Assembly (NCBI RefSeq): GCF_042676385.1
Contig: NZ_JBHTHA010000036.1
Span: 324,162-388,161, forward strand
From: Paenibacillus_E sp042676385
Lineage (GTDB): Bacteria > Bacillota > Bacilli > Paenibacillales > NBRC-103111
Length of the DNA: 64,000 nucleotides
Reading direction: 5' to 3'
The position numbers and the translations under genes are program-made. The notes under the pieces are model-generated. The model worked only from the letters and a program-made list of their open reading frames with translations. It had not been told where the DNA came from and did not search any database. This document shows, in pieces, positions 7,160 to 14,682 of the stretch (the first letter of the stretch is position 1; each line of letters starts with the position of its first letter).

Positions 7160-7990
7160 ATGAAGAGAAAATTATTGGCATTAACAATTACTGTTGCATT
7201 GATGGCTAACACAGCAGTTGCATTTGCAGCACCATCGTCTGGTGGGAGTTCTCCAAGTACATCGTCGAGAACCGGATCGTTTTCGTCGAATTCAAATTCT
7301 AGTACGAAAACAAGCCCTTCTACAAGTACTAACTCCAGCAGTACAACGAAATCAAGCCCGTCAACGAGTACAAATTCATCAAGCAGCTCAAGTTCCAGCA
7401 GTGGTTTCTCAGGTGGAGCAAGCAGCAAATCAACGATAAGCGGAAATACAACAGCACCTTCTGCCGCACCATCATCAGCTCCATCGAGCACAAGTTCATC
7501 TTCAGGATTCAGTGGTGGAGCTTCTAGCAAAACTACAGTGCCAAGCACAAGCAGTACTGCCCCATCAACAAGCTCAAGTACGTCATCGGGTTTTAGTGGA
7601 GGCTCTTCCAACAAAACAACTGTACCGAATACACCGAGTTCAAGTAGCTCGAACAGTGTTTCAACTGGTTTCCAGCGCCCTTCGAGTGCAGTAAGCGGAA
7701 GCAAAGTAAACCCTTATTCAGGGAAAACCTACTATGGTGGTAGTGCATATTATAACGACCTACCAAGTGGATCTCGTGCAAGCAGTTTCTGGCCCACTGC
7801 GGGAGCTTTTGCCGCTGGAACAATGATGGGGTCAATGCTTCACCCATGGGGCGGTTATTACGGAAGCCCAACCGTAGGTTATGTGCATCAGCCATTTTCA
7901 ATCTTAGCTTTAATCGTTGACTTTCTTGTATTGCTATTCATTATTTGGATCATTGTCTTTTTTATTAGAAGAGCAAGTCGAGAAGACTAA
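7160..7990 (+). CDS. Secreted/membrane-anchored Ser/Thr-rich repeat protein
   Basis: A 276-aa protein. A signal peptide (residues 1-23, cleavage near AFAA) leads into a roughly 150-residue Ser/Thr/Gly/Pro low-complexity zone. This contains three imperfect repeats of the form SSGFSGGASSKTTVP, spaced 25-40 residues apart. A Tyr/Gly-rich segment (NPYSGKTYYGGSAYYNDLP...) follows, and then a C-terminal membrane helix (about residues 246-270) ending in RRASRED. It resembles a stalk-like cell-surface protein anchored at its C-terminus. No catalytic motif is seen. Codon use in the repeats is AGC/TCA-rich, consistent with slippage-driven repeat growth. GGAGG lies 14 bases before the ATG, longer than usual. 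Confidence 0.82.
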   Translation: MKRKLLALTITVALMANTAVAFAAPSSGGSSPSTSSRTGSFSSNSNSSTKTSPSTSTNSSSTTKSSPSTSTNSSSSSSSSSGFSGGASSKSTISGNTTAPSAAPSSAPSSTSSSSGFSGGASSKTTVPSTSSTAPSTSSSTSSGFSGGSSNKTTVPNTPSSSSSNSVSTGFQRPSSAVSGSKVNPYSGKTYYGGSAYYNDLPSGSRASSFWPTAGAFAAGTMMGSMLHPWGGYYGSPTVGYVHQPFSILALIVDFLVLLFIIWIIVFFIRRASRED

Positions 7991-8013
7991 AGAGTTTTAA
8001 AAATATGGATGAA

Positions 8014-8045
8014 GTAGTTGAGTATGTAAGTTAGTACTCAACTAC
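8014..8045. terminator. Stem-loop between convergent genes
   Basis: A perfect 11-bp inverted repeat GTAGTTGAGTA/TACTCAACTAC with a 10-base loop, between the Ser-rich gene (+) and the 8081-8449 gene (-). The flanking T-tract is weak (AAAATTTT). Confidence 0.5.
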
Positions 8046-8080
8046 AAAATTTTAATGTCTCTTCACTTGGTTGATAAATG

Positions 8081-8449
8081 CTATTTTTCATCTTGAACAG
8101 TAACAAATTTCTCAAAAGCCTTGTCAAAATCTTCCTTCGTCTCTGCTTGTTTGTAGGAAAATACCCCGTTAGCATCTCTAATCTGATGTTCTTCAAGATC
8201 AATACATTCATAGAAATTTATAATGTCAAGCGGTGAACCTTCGACAACTAATTCAATTCCTCCTTTTCTCCTAGGTGAAACTAAATATGCTTTTTTGTAC
8301 TTTGAAGAAGATGACTGAAATAAGATAAACTTCCCTTTTCGTGTCATATAGTCAAGTATTTCAGGATAATTATTTTTAGTTCCGCATGGTAATTTAAACG
8401 AGGACATCAATGGCATATAAAGTTCAACTCCAATATTTAATTTGATCAA
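8081..8449 (-). CDS. Hypothetical protein, 122 aa
   Basis: Not recognised. A soluble, AT-rich gene; the protein has a beta-rich middle (GKFILFQSSSSKYKKAYLVSPRRKGGIELVV) and an acidic helical C-terminus. The TTG at 8449 is close behind GAGGAG. An ATG at 8416 (preceded by GGAG at 11 bases) would shorten the protein by 11 residues. Lower GC than its neighbours suggests an accessory gene. No operon partner. Confidence 0.62.
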   Translation of the reverse strand: MIKLNIGVELYMPLMSSFKLPCGTKNNYPEILDYMTRKGKFILFQSSSSKYKKAYLVSPRRKGGIELVVEGSPLDIINFYECIDLEEHQIRDANGVFSYKQAETKEDFDKAFEKFVTVQDEK

Positions 8450-8634
8450 TTGCTCCTCAATAATACCACATTTAATGATCCAATTAGCCTAAAGGATTTA
8501 AAATCCGATTATCTTCCTAGATCGATGAAGCAAAGAAAAAAGATGGGGCTGTTTAAAAATAGGAAATGACTCATACCTTTCAGGTACCTATATATCGAAT
8601 TATGTTGTAAGTATAGTCATAAGAACTAGTCACA

Positions 8635-8665
8635 TTGACACTACCACATTTATCCATTTTATTAT
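8635..8665 (+). promoter_or_regulatory. Putative promoter of the 28-aa holin-like toxin gene
   Basis: A perfect TTGACA (8635-8640) and TATTAT (8660-8665) with a long 19-base spacer, about 65 bases before the ORF. This implies a substantial 5' leader, as in type I toxin mRNAs. Confidence 0.45.
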
Positions 8666-8730
8666 AGAGTTTACAATAAGACGACTTGTACAAAGGCGGA
8701 CACCTTACTGGAAAGGTGGAGGCTGCAAGC

Positions 8731-8817
8731 ATGGATATATTTCAATCTCTCTCAATCATGTTTGCGTTTGGGTTGTTCATACTCACATTACTAACCTACA
8801 TTGACAAGAGGAAATGA
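8731..8817 (+). CDS. Putative holin-like type I toxin peptide, 28 aa
   Basis: AGGTGGAGG precedes the ATG by 8 bases. The peptide has a short polar start (MDIFQSLS), one hydrophobic helix (IMFAFGLFILTLLTYI) and a basic tail (DKRK). This layout and the F/V-Y/F-Q-SL...FG...L-TYIDK pattern match the putative holin-like toxin family (Hol_Tox). Members are small membrane peptides, often the toxin of type I toxin-antitoxin pairs in Firmicutes. A perfect terminator follows at 8887-8918. A possible antisense promoter faces it at 8846-8874. Toxicity and the antitoxin RNA are inferred only. Confidence 0.72.
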   Translation: MDIFQSLSIMFAFGLFILTLLTYIDKRK

Positions 8818-8845
8818 TCTGAATTGGCAATAGTTTTGGTTTGAA

Positions 8846-8874
8846 ACCATACTAATTAAATCCGCCAATTACAA
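8846..8874 (-). promoter_or_regulatory. Candidate promoter of an antisense RNA to the holin-like toxin
   Basis: On the minus strand TTGTAA (plus 8869-8874) is 17 bases from TATGGT (plus 8846-8851). Transcription would run through the toxin ORF from its 3' side. Speculative. Confidence 0.25.
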
Positions 8875-8886
8875 GCCGCCGTACAA

Positions 8887-8918
8887 GTCAGATCATTTCA
8901 TATGATCTGACATTTTTT
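8887..8918 (+). terminator. Terminator of the holin-like toxin mRNA
   Basis: A perfect 10-bp stem GTCAGATCAT/ATGATCTGAC with a 5-base loop, then TTTTTT. Confidence 0.8.
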
Positions 8919-8954
8919 GTTTACGACGAACCAGACCAACGCTGAGAAACACAA

Positions 8955-8985
8955 TAAAAAAAACCTGAGGCTGCGCCTCAGGCCC
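8955..8985 (-). terminator. Minus-strand terminator, 390 bp beyond the 9375-12654 ABC operon
   Basis: CCTGAGGC/GCCTCAGG with loop TGC, followed on the minus strand by a run of eight or nine T. No gene lies between it and the ABC permease stop at 9375, so it may end a long 3' UTR or a small RNA. Confidence 0.7.
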
Positions 8986-9042
8986 TTGTCTAATGACGTA
9001 CATTTGGGAACGAACTTGTCTTTGTCAATCCGCCATCTTTTC

Positions 9043-9245
9043 GTTTGCAAAGATGAAAAATATCGTTCGAGACACGATTGAAGCATCCCCACTTGTCTGT
9101 TACAATGATAAACATCTTTCCAGCGTCGCTCCGCATACAAAACTTCATTTTTTCTCGTCTGTAAGCATTCAAAACAATTCAAAACATCGTTAGAGACACG
9201 ACTTCATTTCCTCCTCACCACTGCAACGATGAAAAACACCTTTCC
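9043..9245. repeat. Block of imperfect AACGATG-AAA-ACATCGTT-type repeats (cluster A)
   Basis: Within the 557-base stretch 8818-9374, which holds no convincing gene, four degenerate copies of a unit built on CTGTAACGATGAAAAACATC occur. Their ATG-like anchors are at 9053, 9105, 9167 and 9229 (spacings 52, 62, 62). Units 1 and 3 share GAGACACGA downstream. The core is an imperfect dyad. Similar copies occur at 63774-63955. Confidence 0.55.
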
Positions 9246-9374
9246 AGCTGTGCACGTGCTGTTTGTTGTTGTACGCTTTGCACCTACACCACGAGGCAAA
9301 TTCCGAATACTTTGCGGGGACCCTATGGGAAAGAAGTTTTTATCGCCACTAGGAAAGTTTGATATGACATCTCT

Positions 9375-10529
9375 TCACCCTACTTCTGGCTCCCCAGGCT
9401 TTAAAATCACCGAACCGACCCCAAGCAAAATCAATCCGAACAAGGTAAGAATGCCCATGTGCATCCACATCTCGGATAACGTCTGCCCCGTTGCCATGCG
9501 TTCTATGGCGTCTATCGCCCATTTTTGCGGTACAAAGTTAGCGATCTTTTGCATCCATTCCGGCATGATGCTAACCGGCCAAAAACATCCGCCAAGCATG
9601 CAGGTTGGGGTTATAACAATCGAGTTGATAATGTTGATATTATTAGCATGTTTGACTACACTTGCAATCGTACACGCAATTCCCATACACGCCAGCAAGA
9701 AGAATTCCAAAATAATGAAATGTGACAAAAACGGCAGTCCGTAGTTATAGTTGGTTGCATATCTCGTGATTAGGAGGATGACCAGAACTTGTAAAGTGCC
9801 CACAAGGAAACTGCCTAAAAAATTACCGAGTACAATCTCTATCGATCTGACAGGCGCCGTAAACATACGAGCCATCGTGCGCTGTCTACGATCCTCCATG
9901 ATCACACTGACCGTATTACTCATTAAGCCCATCATAAACAGCAGCATAAAGCCGATCACAATACTCATGCCCGAATTGATATACAAATTATAATCGGTGA
10001 TGGTTGCCTTCACCTGGTGCTTCTCCATTTGAACAATCGTCTTTTCTACGGCATCCGAGAGCGCAGTATCCTGAAGCCCTAAGCTCTTTTGCAGTTCGAT
10101 AAAACCTTGATAGCTGGACATAGTGCTGTCTATGTTAAGCTTCAGTGTGAATGTGGCCTCATTCAAGCCGATCTGGAACAAATCCACTTGAGCCAATGAG
10201 CCTTTCATCATCGTCTCGCTAAATCCTTCAGGGATCAGCATAGCCGCACTCACTTTTTGCTTGACTACGTGTTCTTTTAAAGCAGCTTCTGATGAAGCTT
10301 CAGTAAATTGATAATCAGGCAAAATGGATAGTTCGCGGATTAAATGAGCTCCTATTGGCCCGTGATCCATATTCATATATTCAATATTGACTCTCTGCGT
10401 CTGTTGCTGTCCAAGAATGCCTATGATGAGAGAGACGACTGCTGCCGGCATAACGATATAGATGAGAAAGCCTTTTTTCTGCAGTAGTGTCCGGCGCAGC
10501 ATATTTAGCGCTATATAGAAACTATTCAT
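9375..10529 (-). CDS. ABC-2 type exporter permease (second permease of LnrLMN-like transporter)
   Basis: 384 aa. One N-terminal membrane helix (about residues 21-42), a large extracellular domain of about 140 residues, then five helices in the C-terminal half. This is the ABC2_membrane_3 topology. It is the third gene of the operon 12654 to 9375 and overlaps the preceding permease by 8 bases, pointing to translational coupling. With the ATPase and a two-component system alongside, it matches the gene content of Bacillus LnrLMN (YfiLMN), which exports or removes membrane-active polyenes such as linearmycin. That substrate is only an analogy here. Confidence 0.85.
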   Translation of the reverse strand: MNSFYIALNMLRRTLLQKKGFLIYIVMPAAVVSLIIGILGQQQTQRVNIEYMNMDHGPIGAHLIRELSILPDYQFTEASSEAALKEHVVKQKVSAAMLIPEGFSETMMKGSLAQVDLFQIGLNEATFTLKLNIDSTMSSYQGFIELQKSLGLQDTALSDAVEKTIVQMEKHQVKATITDYNLYINSGMSIVIGFMLLFMMGLMSNTVSVIMEDRRQRTMARMFTAPVRSIEIVLGNFLGSFLVGTLQVLVILLITRYATNYNYGLPFLSHFIILEFFLLACMGIACTIASVVKHANNINIINSIVITPTCMLGGCFWPVSIMPEWMQKIANFVPQKWAIDAIERMATGQTLSEMWMHMGILTLFGLILLGVGSVILKPGEPEVG

Positions 10530-11706
10530 GGTATCCCGCCTTTCGATAGACGATTAATGCAATCGCCAGAAGACCGGCCGCAATCGCGCTCAACATCCAA
10601 ACATGATGAACGATAACCGAGTTGTCGCTCCCAAGCATAATCCGCAGGATCCCCTGCATCCCCCAGTGATTCACTGTGAATTTACCCAAGTTTTTCAATA
10701 AACCATCTGGAAACGGTGAAAATCCACCGCTCAGAAACGTCATCACCATAATGATCATTTGAAAAATCATATTGATCGTCTTTATCGATCCGGACATCAT
10801 CATAACCAGTATCGCAAGACTCATCGATGCCACGATGACCATCATACAAACAAGAATGAGCATCACAAACGAGTGCCCCCAACTCACTCCATAAAGCCAT
10901 ATCGTTGCTATAATGATAACAAAAGCTTGGAGCAGCGCGATCCCTGTATTTCCGAGCACTTTGCCAACCAAAATCCGAACATTTGAAATAGGCATGGAAT
11001 TTAAACGCGAAAGCGTATGAGATTCCTTTTCGCTCTGCAAACCAATCGCCGTAGACATGCCCGAGTACAACAAAAACATAACGAGCATGGAAGCCGCATA
11101 ATACTGCGTTGCGGTATAGGTCTCATCCATGTTGCTCAACTTTCCGACACGCACATAGGATGCCGGATCAGCCGGTTTATGAAAAACGAATTCAGCTTGA
11201 CTTTTTCTGGCTTCCATCGCAGCGGGATCAGCGGTAATGAATATCGCCTGGATTTGATTCGCTTTTTCCAAGAAGGAACGGAGCGTCATTTGTGCGATGA
11301 GGTTCTGACCGTAATTTTTGCCGGGAATCATCTCCCACTGAGCTTCTTTTCCGGAAAGTACCTGCGTACTGAAATCAGCAGGAATGATCAGGGCAAACTC
11401 GGATTCACCCGTTTTCACACGATGAACGGCTTCATCCCTTGTAGAAACGGGGGTCGCATTCAGAATCCGTTTCATTTCCGGCGCATCCAGAAAGCTTTGA
11501 AATTGGGCGCTTAAAGATCCGGTATCCGCTTGAATAATATCCACCTTTACCGGTTTCAACTTTTGATCCTCAATTTTAAATGCATTCGCCAATGCCGATC
11601 CTAATATGAAAATAAGTAAAAGCGGCATCAGAAATTGAATGGCTAGCACATATCGCATTCGCAGCATGCGCAGCATTTCGTACCAAGCGATAATCCATAT
11701 GGTCAT
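10522..11706 (-). CDS. ABC-2 type exporter permease (first permease of LnrLMN-like transporter)
   Basis: 394 aa with the same topology as its neighbour: an N-terminal helix (MPLLLIFILGSALA, about residues 27-40), an extracellular domain of about 150 residues (about 45-200), and a hydrophobic five-to-six-helix C-terminal half ending in RKAGYHE. The ATG at 11706 has GGGAGAG ahead, and it begins 12 bases after the ATPase stop. The two permeases probably form a heterodimer. The extracellular domain contains YVRVGKLSNMDETYTATQYYAAS just before the helices, a conserved junction in this family. Confidence 0.87.
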   Translation of the reverse strand: MTIWIIAWYEMLRMLRMRYVLAIQFLMPLLLIFILGSALANAFKIEDQKLKPVKVDIIQADTGSLSAQFQSFLDAPEMKRILNATPVSTRDEAVHRVKTGESEFALIIPADFSTQVLSGKEAQWEMIPGKNYGQNLIAQMTLRSFLEKANQIQAIFITADPAAMEARKSQAEFVFHKPADPASYVRVGKLSNMDETYTATQYYAASMLVMFLLYSGMSTAIGLQSEKESHTLSRLNSMPISNVRILVGKVLGNTGIALLQAFVIIIATIWLYGVSWGHSFVMLILVCMMVIVASMSLAILVMMMSGSIKTINMIFQMIIMVMTFLSGGFSPFPDGLLKNLGKFTVNHWGMQGILRIMLGSDNSVIVHHVWMLSAIAAGLLAIALIVYRKAGYHE

Positions 11707-11718
11707 GGCTCACTCTCC

Positions 11719-12654
11719 CTAATCCCGCAAGGTTCGACCGGTCAACGATAGAAACAGAGCTTCAAGATCCGGCTCCACTTGAATGAGCGATACGATTTTC
11801 ACCTGATGCTTAGATAAAATAAATAAGATGTCCTGTAAATAAGCTTGCGAGGAAGCAAGCATAATTTCGATCGTTTGATCTTGGAGCGTGACTTTCTTGA
11901 TCCGCGGATGTTCTCTGAGTTCTTGAATCGCTGCCTCCACGATGTTCGCGGCTTGAATGATAATCTTATTGTCTTGTGCCACTTTGCCCCGAAGTTCCTC
12001 CTGAGTTCCACAAGCGATCAGATGGCCGTGATCCATGATCCCGACTCTTGTGGAAATAGCAGATACTTCCTCCATATAATGACTTGTATAAATAATCGTA
12101 GAGCCCATGCGGTTCAATGCGCGAACTGACTCAAGAATATGATTGCGGGACTGCGGGTCGATGCCCACTGTCGGTTCATCCATAATAATCAACTTGGGAT
12201 GATGCATGATGGCGCAAGCAATGTTCAATCTTCGTTTCATACCGCCTGAAAAAGAATTCGGCTTATGTCCGCTCCGATCCGATAATCCGACAAAGTCCAG
12301 CGCTTCCTCCACCCGATTTTTTAGAAGCTGCCCGCGCAAACCATACAACCTTGCAAAAAATGTTACGTTTTCTTTCGCAGTTAGCCCTCCGTAAATTGCC
12401 AATTCCTGGGGAACAAGACCGATTCTTCGTTTCACCTCTATGGGTTGATTGGCGACGGATAGCCCGTCTACGTACATCTGCCCTTGATCGATTTGGAGCA
12501 AACCGCTCAACATCTTGATCGTGGTACTTTTTCCGGCGCCATTCGGACCTAACAGACCAAAAACCTCGCCCTCCTGAATCGTTAAATTCAGATGATCCAC
12601 CGAGATATGGTTGTTGTATCTTTTCACGACATCTTTAATTTGAATAAAGCTCAT
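11719..12654 (-). CDS. ABC exporter ATPase (LnrL/DrrA/CcmA type)
   Basis: 311 aa. Walker A GPNGAGKST (about residues 36-44), signature FSGGMKRR (about 137-144, the SGGMKRR variant common in drug-export ATPases), Walker B LIIMDEP and the H-loop TSHYMEE are all intact. A C-terminal extension of about 90 residues follows, as in DrrA/NodI-type proteins. Start ATG 12654 with GAGGAGAGGATATT ahead. It is the first gene of the three-gene exporter operon and divergent from the histidine kinase at 12859. The kinase/regulator pair probably controls it. Confidence 0.93.
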   Translation of the reverse strand: MSFIQIKDVVKRYNNHISVDHLNLTIQEGEVFGLLGPNGAGKSTTIKMLSGLLQIDQGQMYVDGLSVANQPIEVKRRIGLVPQELAIYGGLTAKENVTFFARLYGLRGQLLKNRVEEALDFVGLSDRSGHKPNSFSGGMKRRLNIACAIMHHPKLIIMDEPTVGIDPQSRNHILESVRALNRMGSTIIYTSHYMEEVSAISTRVGIMDHGHLIACGTQEELRGKVAQDNKIIIQAANIVEAAIQELREHPRIKKVTLQDQTIEIMLASSQAYLQDILFILSKHQVKIVSLIQVEPDLEALFLSLTGRTLRD

Positions 12655-12670
12655 AATATCCTCTCCTCAG

Positions 12671-12690
12671 AGTTTCGCGTAGCAAAACGC
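12671..12690. repeat. Hairpin element upstream of the ATPase ribosome-binding site
   Basis: AGTTTCGCGTAGCAAAACG forms an imperfect stem (GTTTCGC/GCAAAAC) just upstream of the GAGGAGAGG ribosome site (minus sense). It resembles elements at 27081, 36380 and 53409. Confidence 0.35.
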
Positions 12691-12858
12691 CTTCCATTGT
12701 TGTTCATGAAATTATTGTAACTGACCAGCCGATCTATCACAGGTAGAATTAGTCATCTTCCAATATGACAAAAGTCATCTAAGACCAATTCATCAGATCC
12801 ACCTTTTAAAAATTGTGCTATAATTTGCGTAAACCAGCTGGAAAAGGACGGGAAAAGA

Positions 12859-14001
12859 TTGACCGCATTTCTGCCTCTTACGCGTTATATGTTAATACTC
12901 ATCCCGGCAATAGCTTCTATGTATCTAGAAAACTATGCCTCATATGGGAGATTCGTCTTTTGCACCCTGCTGCTCATTTGGATCGCAGATCTTCGCAGAA
13001 CTGCTTGGCTAGCGTCTTATTCTTTTGTCATTTTGCTGATCGAAATCGGGTTTGGCGCTTGGATGAGCTATACTTATGGAGGTCTATTATTCATAACGTT
13101 CTATTCGACTCAGCTCTCTTATGTCCAACTTGCAGGAAGTCAATTTCGTTACGTTTGTCTAACGCTTCAACTCATACTCTTGAATATTACCATGCATGGA
13201 CAACCCGCGAGTCATTATGTCATCGCCAACCTAATCTTCATAGCGGTCACGCTCCTTCTTTTGCAGCTCCTTTTCACTGCGCAAAATAAAGAGGAAGTGG
13301 AGATGGTATACGATCGACTGCGCAGAAAGCACTACGAGCTCGACGAAGCTCGCATGCAGTTGATCGATTATGCCCGCAAGGTTGAGAATATCGCACAAGC
13401 CGATGAACGCAACCGCATCTCAAGGGATATTCATGACGATCTAGGGCATAAACTCATTCGCTTGAAAATGATGATGGAGGCAGGCATCCGAATCCTTCCG
13501 ACCCAGCAGCAGCAAGGGATGGATATGATGCTCTCCGTTCGCGACCAATTGACGGAAAGCATGGAGCTGCTCCGATCGACGGTTCGCCGGTTAAAGCCGG
13601 ACGAGGAAACGATGCAATCGTATTCATTAAATAGGCTGATCGATGAGTTAATTCGGGACAGCGGCATCAAGGTCGATGTGGAGATGGAGGGCATGCCCTA
13701 TGCCCTTTATCCGAGCTTGGAATTTATACTGTACCGCAACGCCCAAGAAGCCGTCACAAATGCAATACGACACGGCGCTGCGACGCAAGTGCGGATTCAA
13801 TTATCTTACGAGTCCAAACAAGTTACAATGAATATCTCCAATAATGGGACGCTTCCTCCCGATACGAGCATAAAGGGCTTGGGGATCAGCGGGATGGAAG
13901 AACGCGCGAAGCTCATTGGCGGTCAGTTATTTGTTAGCGTCGATGAAAGGTATAACGTGACTACGGTCTTGCCCACCTATCGTCCCGCTCAATCCATTTA
14001 A
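12859..14001 (+). CDS. NarL-type sensor histidine kinase (LnrJ-like)
   Basis: 380 aa. Five or six N-terminal membrane helices (to about residue 142) are followed by a short coiled linker. The HisKA_3 H-box RDIHDDLGHKL has the phospho-acceptor His at about 192. The N-box is QEAVTNAIRHG and the G-box GLGISGMEERA. The sensing region is almost entirely membrane-embedded, as in kinases that detect membrane-active antibiotics. TTG start at 12859 with GGGAAAAG ahead. Its stop is 18 bases before the response-regulator start. Organisation with the divergent ABC exporter mirrors LnrJK/LnrLMN. Confidence 0.9.
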   Translation: MTAFLPLTRYMLILIPAIASMYLENYASYGRFVFCTLLLIWIADLRRTAWLASYSFVILLIEIGFGAWMSYTYGGLLFITFYSTQLSYVQLAGSQFRYVCLTLQLILLNITMHGQPASHYVIANLIFIAVTLLLLQLLFTAQNKEEVEMVYDRLRRKHYELDEARMQLIDYARKVENIAQADERNRISRDIHDDLGHKLIRLKMMMEAGIRILPTQQQQGMDMMLSVRDQLTESMELLRSTVRRLKPDEETMQSYSLNRLIDELIRDSGIKVDVEMEGMPYALYPSLEFILYRNAQEAVTNAIRHGAATQVRIQLSYESKQVTMNISNNGTLPPDTSIKGLGISGMEERAKLIGGQLFVSVDERYNVTTVLPTYRPAQSI

Positions 14002-14019
14002 AAAGGAGTTATCTGCTAC

Positions 14020-14682
14020 ATGATTCATGTACTCATTACCGACGACGATCCATTTATCCGTGAAAGTTTAAAATTAATTATAGGCCTGGACGAGGAAATA
14101 ACCATTGTCGGCACGTGTACCCATGGCGAGGAAGCGTTGGATTTCATACAAGGCGGCACAAAAGTAGACGTTGTCTTGATGGACATACGCATGCCCGTTT
14201 GCGACGGTGTGCAGGGCACGCTCCGCATCAAACAGTCTTTCCCGCACGTTGCCGTCCTCATTCTCACGACATTTGACGATGATGAATTCATCGTTCAAGC
14301 TCTGCGCAATGGAGCGAGCGGGTACCTGCTTAAAAATATTTCACCTGACCGGATTATCCAGGGCATTAAAACCGTCCATCAAGGCAACTTGCTGATCCAC
14401 CCCGATATTGCGAAAAAATTGACTTCGTTTATCAACCATAGTCCAAACACACCTAAAGAAGCACCAAAGCCAATCACCGCTTTCGGATTAACGCCTACTG
14501 AGCAAACAGTTGTAATCAAAATCTCAGAGGGCCTCTCGAATAAAGAAATCGCCCAGGTTTTATTCCTGAGCGAAGGTACGGTTAAAAATTATATTACTGA
14601 AATTCTAAGTAAACTTAACTTGCGCGATCGGACGCAAATTGCCATATTCTATTTAAAAAGTCAATCAGGTGCCGGGGCATAA
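14020..14682 (+). CDS. NarL/FixJ-family response regulator (LnrK-like)
   Basis: 220 aa. The receiver domain (1-120) has acidic residues DDD at 8-10, phospho-acceptor Asp55 (VVLMDIRMP), Thr in LTTFDDD and Lys in GYLLKNIS. The LuxR-type HTH occupies about 152-212 (LTPTEQTVVIKISEGLSNKEIAQVLFLSEGTVKNYITEIL). AAAAGGAG precedes the ATG by 12 bases. It is co-transcribed with the kinase and presumably activates the divergent exporter operon. The TAA is directly abutted by the stop of the convergent stalk-domain gene, with no intergenic base. Confidence 0.94.
   Translation: MIHVLITDDDPFIRESLKLIIGLDEEITIVGTCTHGEEALDFIQGGTKVDVVLMDIRMPVCDGVQGTLRIKQSFPHVAVLILTTFDDDEFIVQALRNGASGYLLKNISPDRIIQGIKTVHQGNLLIHPDIAKKLTSFINHSPNTPKEAPKPITAFGLTPTEQTVVIKISEGLSNKEIAQVLFLSEGTVKNYITEILSKLNLRDRTQIAIFYLKSQSGAGA

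Noticed and set aside
8898..9182. Minus-strand 94-codon ORF ending near the holin-like locus
   Set aside because: No ribosome site, overlaps a terminator and repeat units, and has a biased composition typical of non-coding sequence.
9043..9245. CRISPR or tandem coding repeats
   Set aside because: Units are too degenerate, spacing varies (52 and 62) and there are no cas genes.
9229..9744. Plus-strand 171-codon ORF at the repeat block
   Set aside because: It is mostly antisense to the ABC permease and starts in a repeat unit without a ribosome-binding site.
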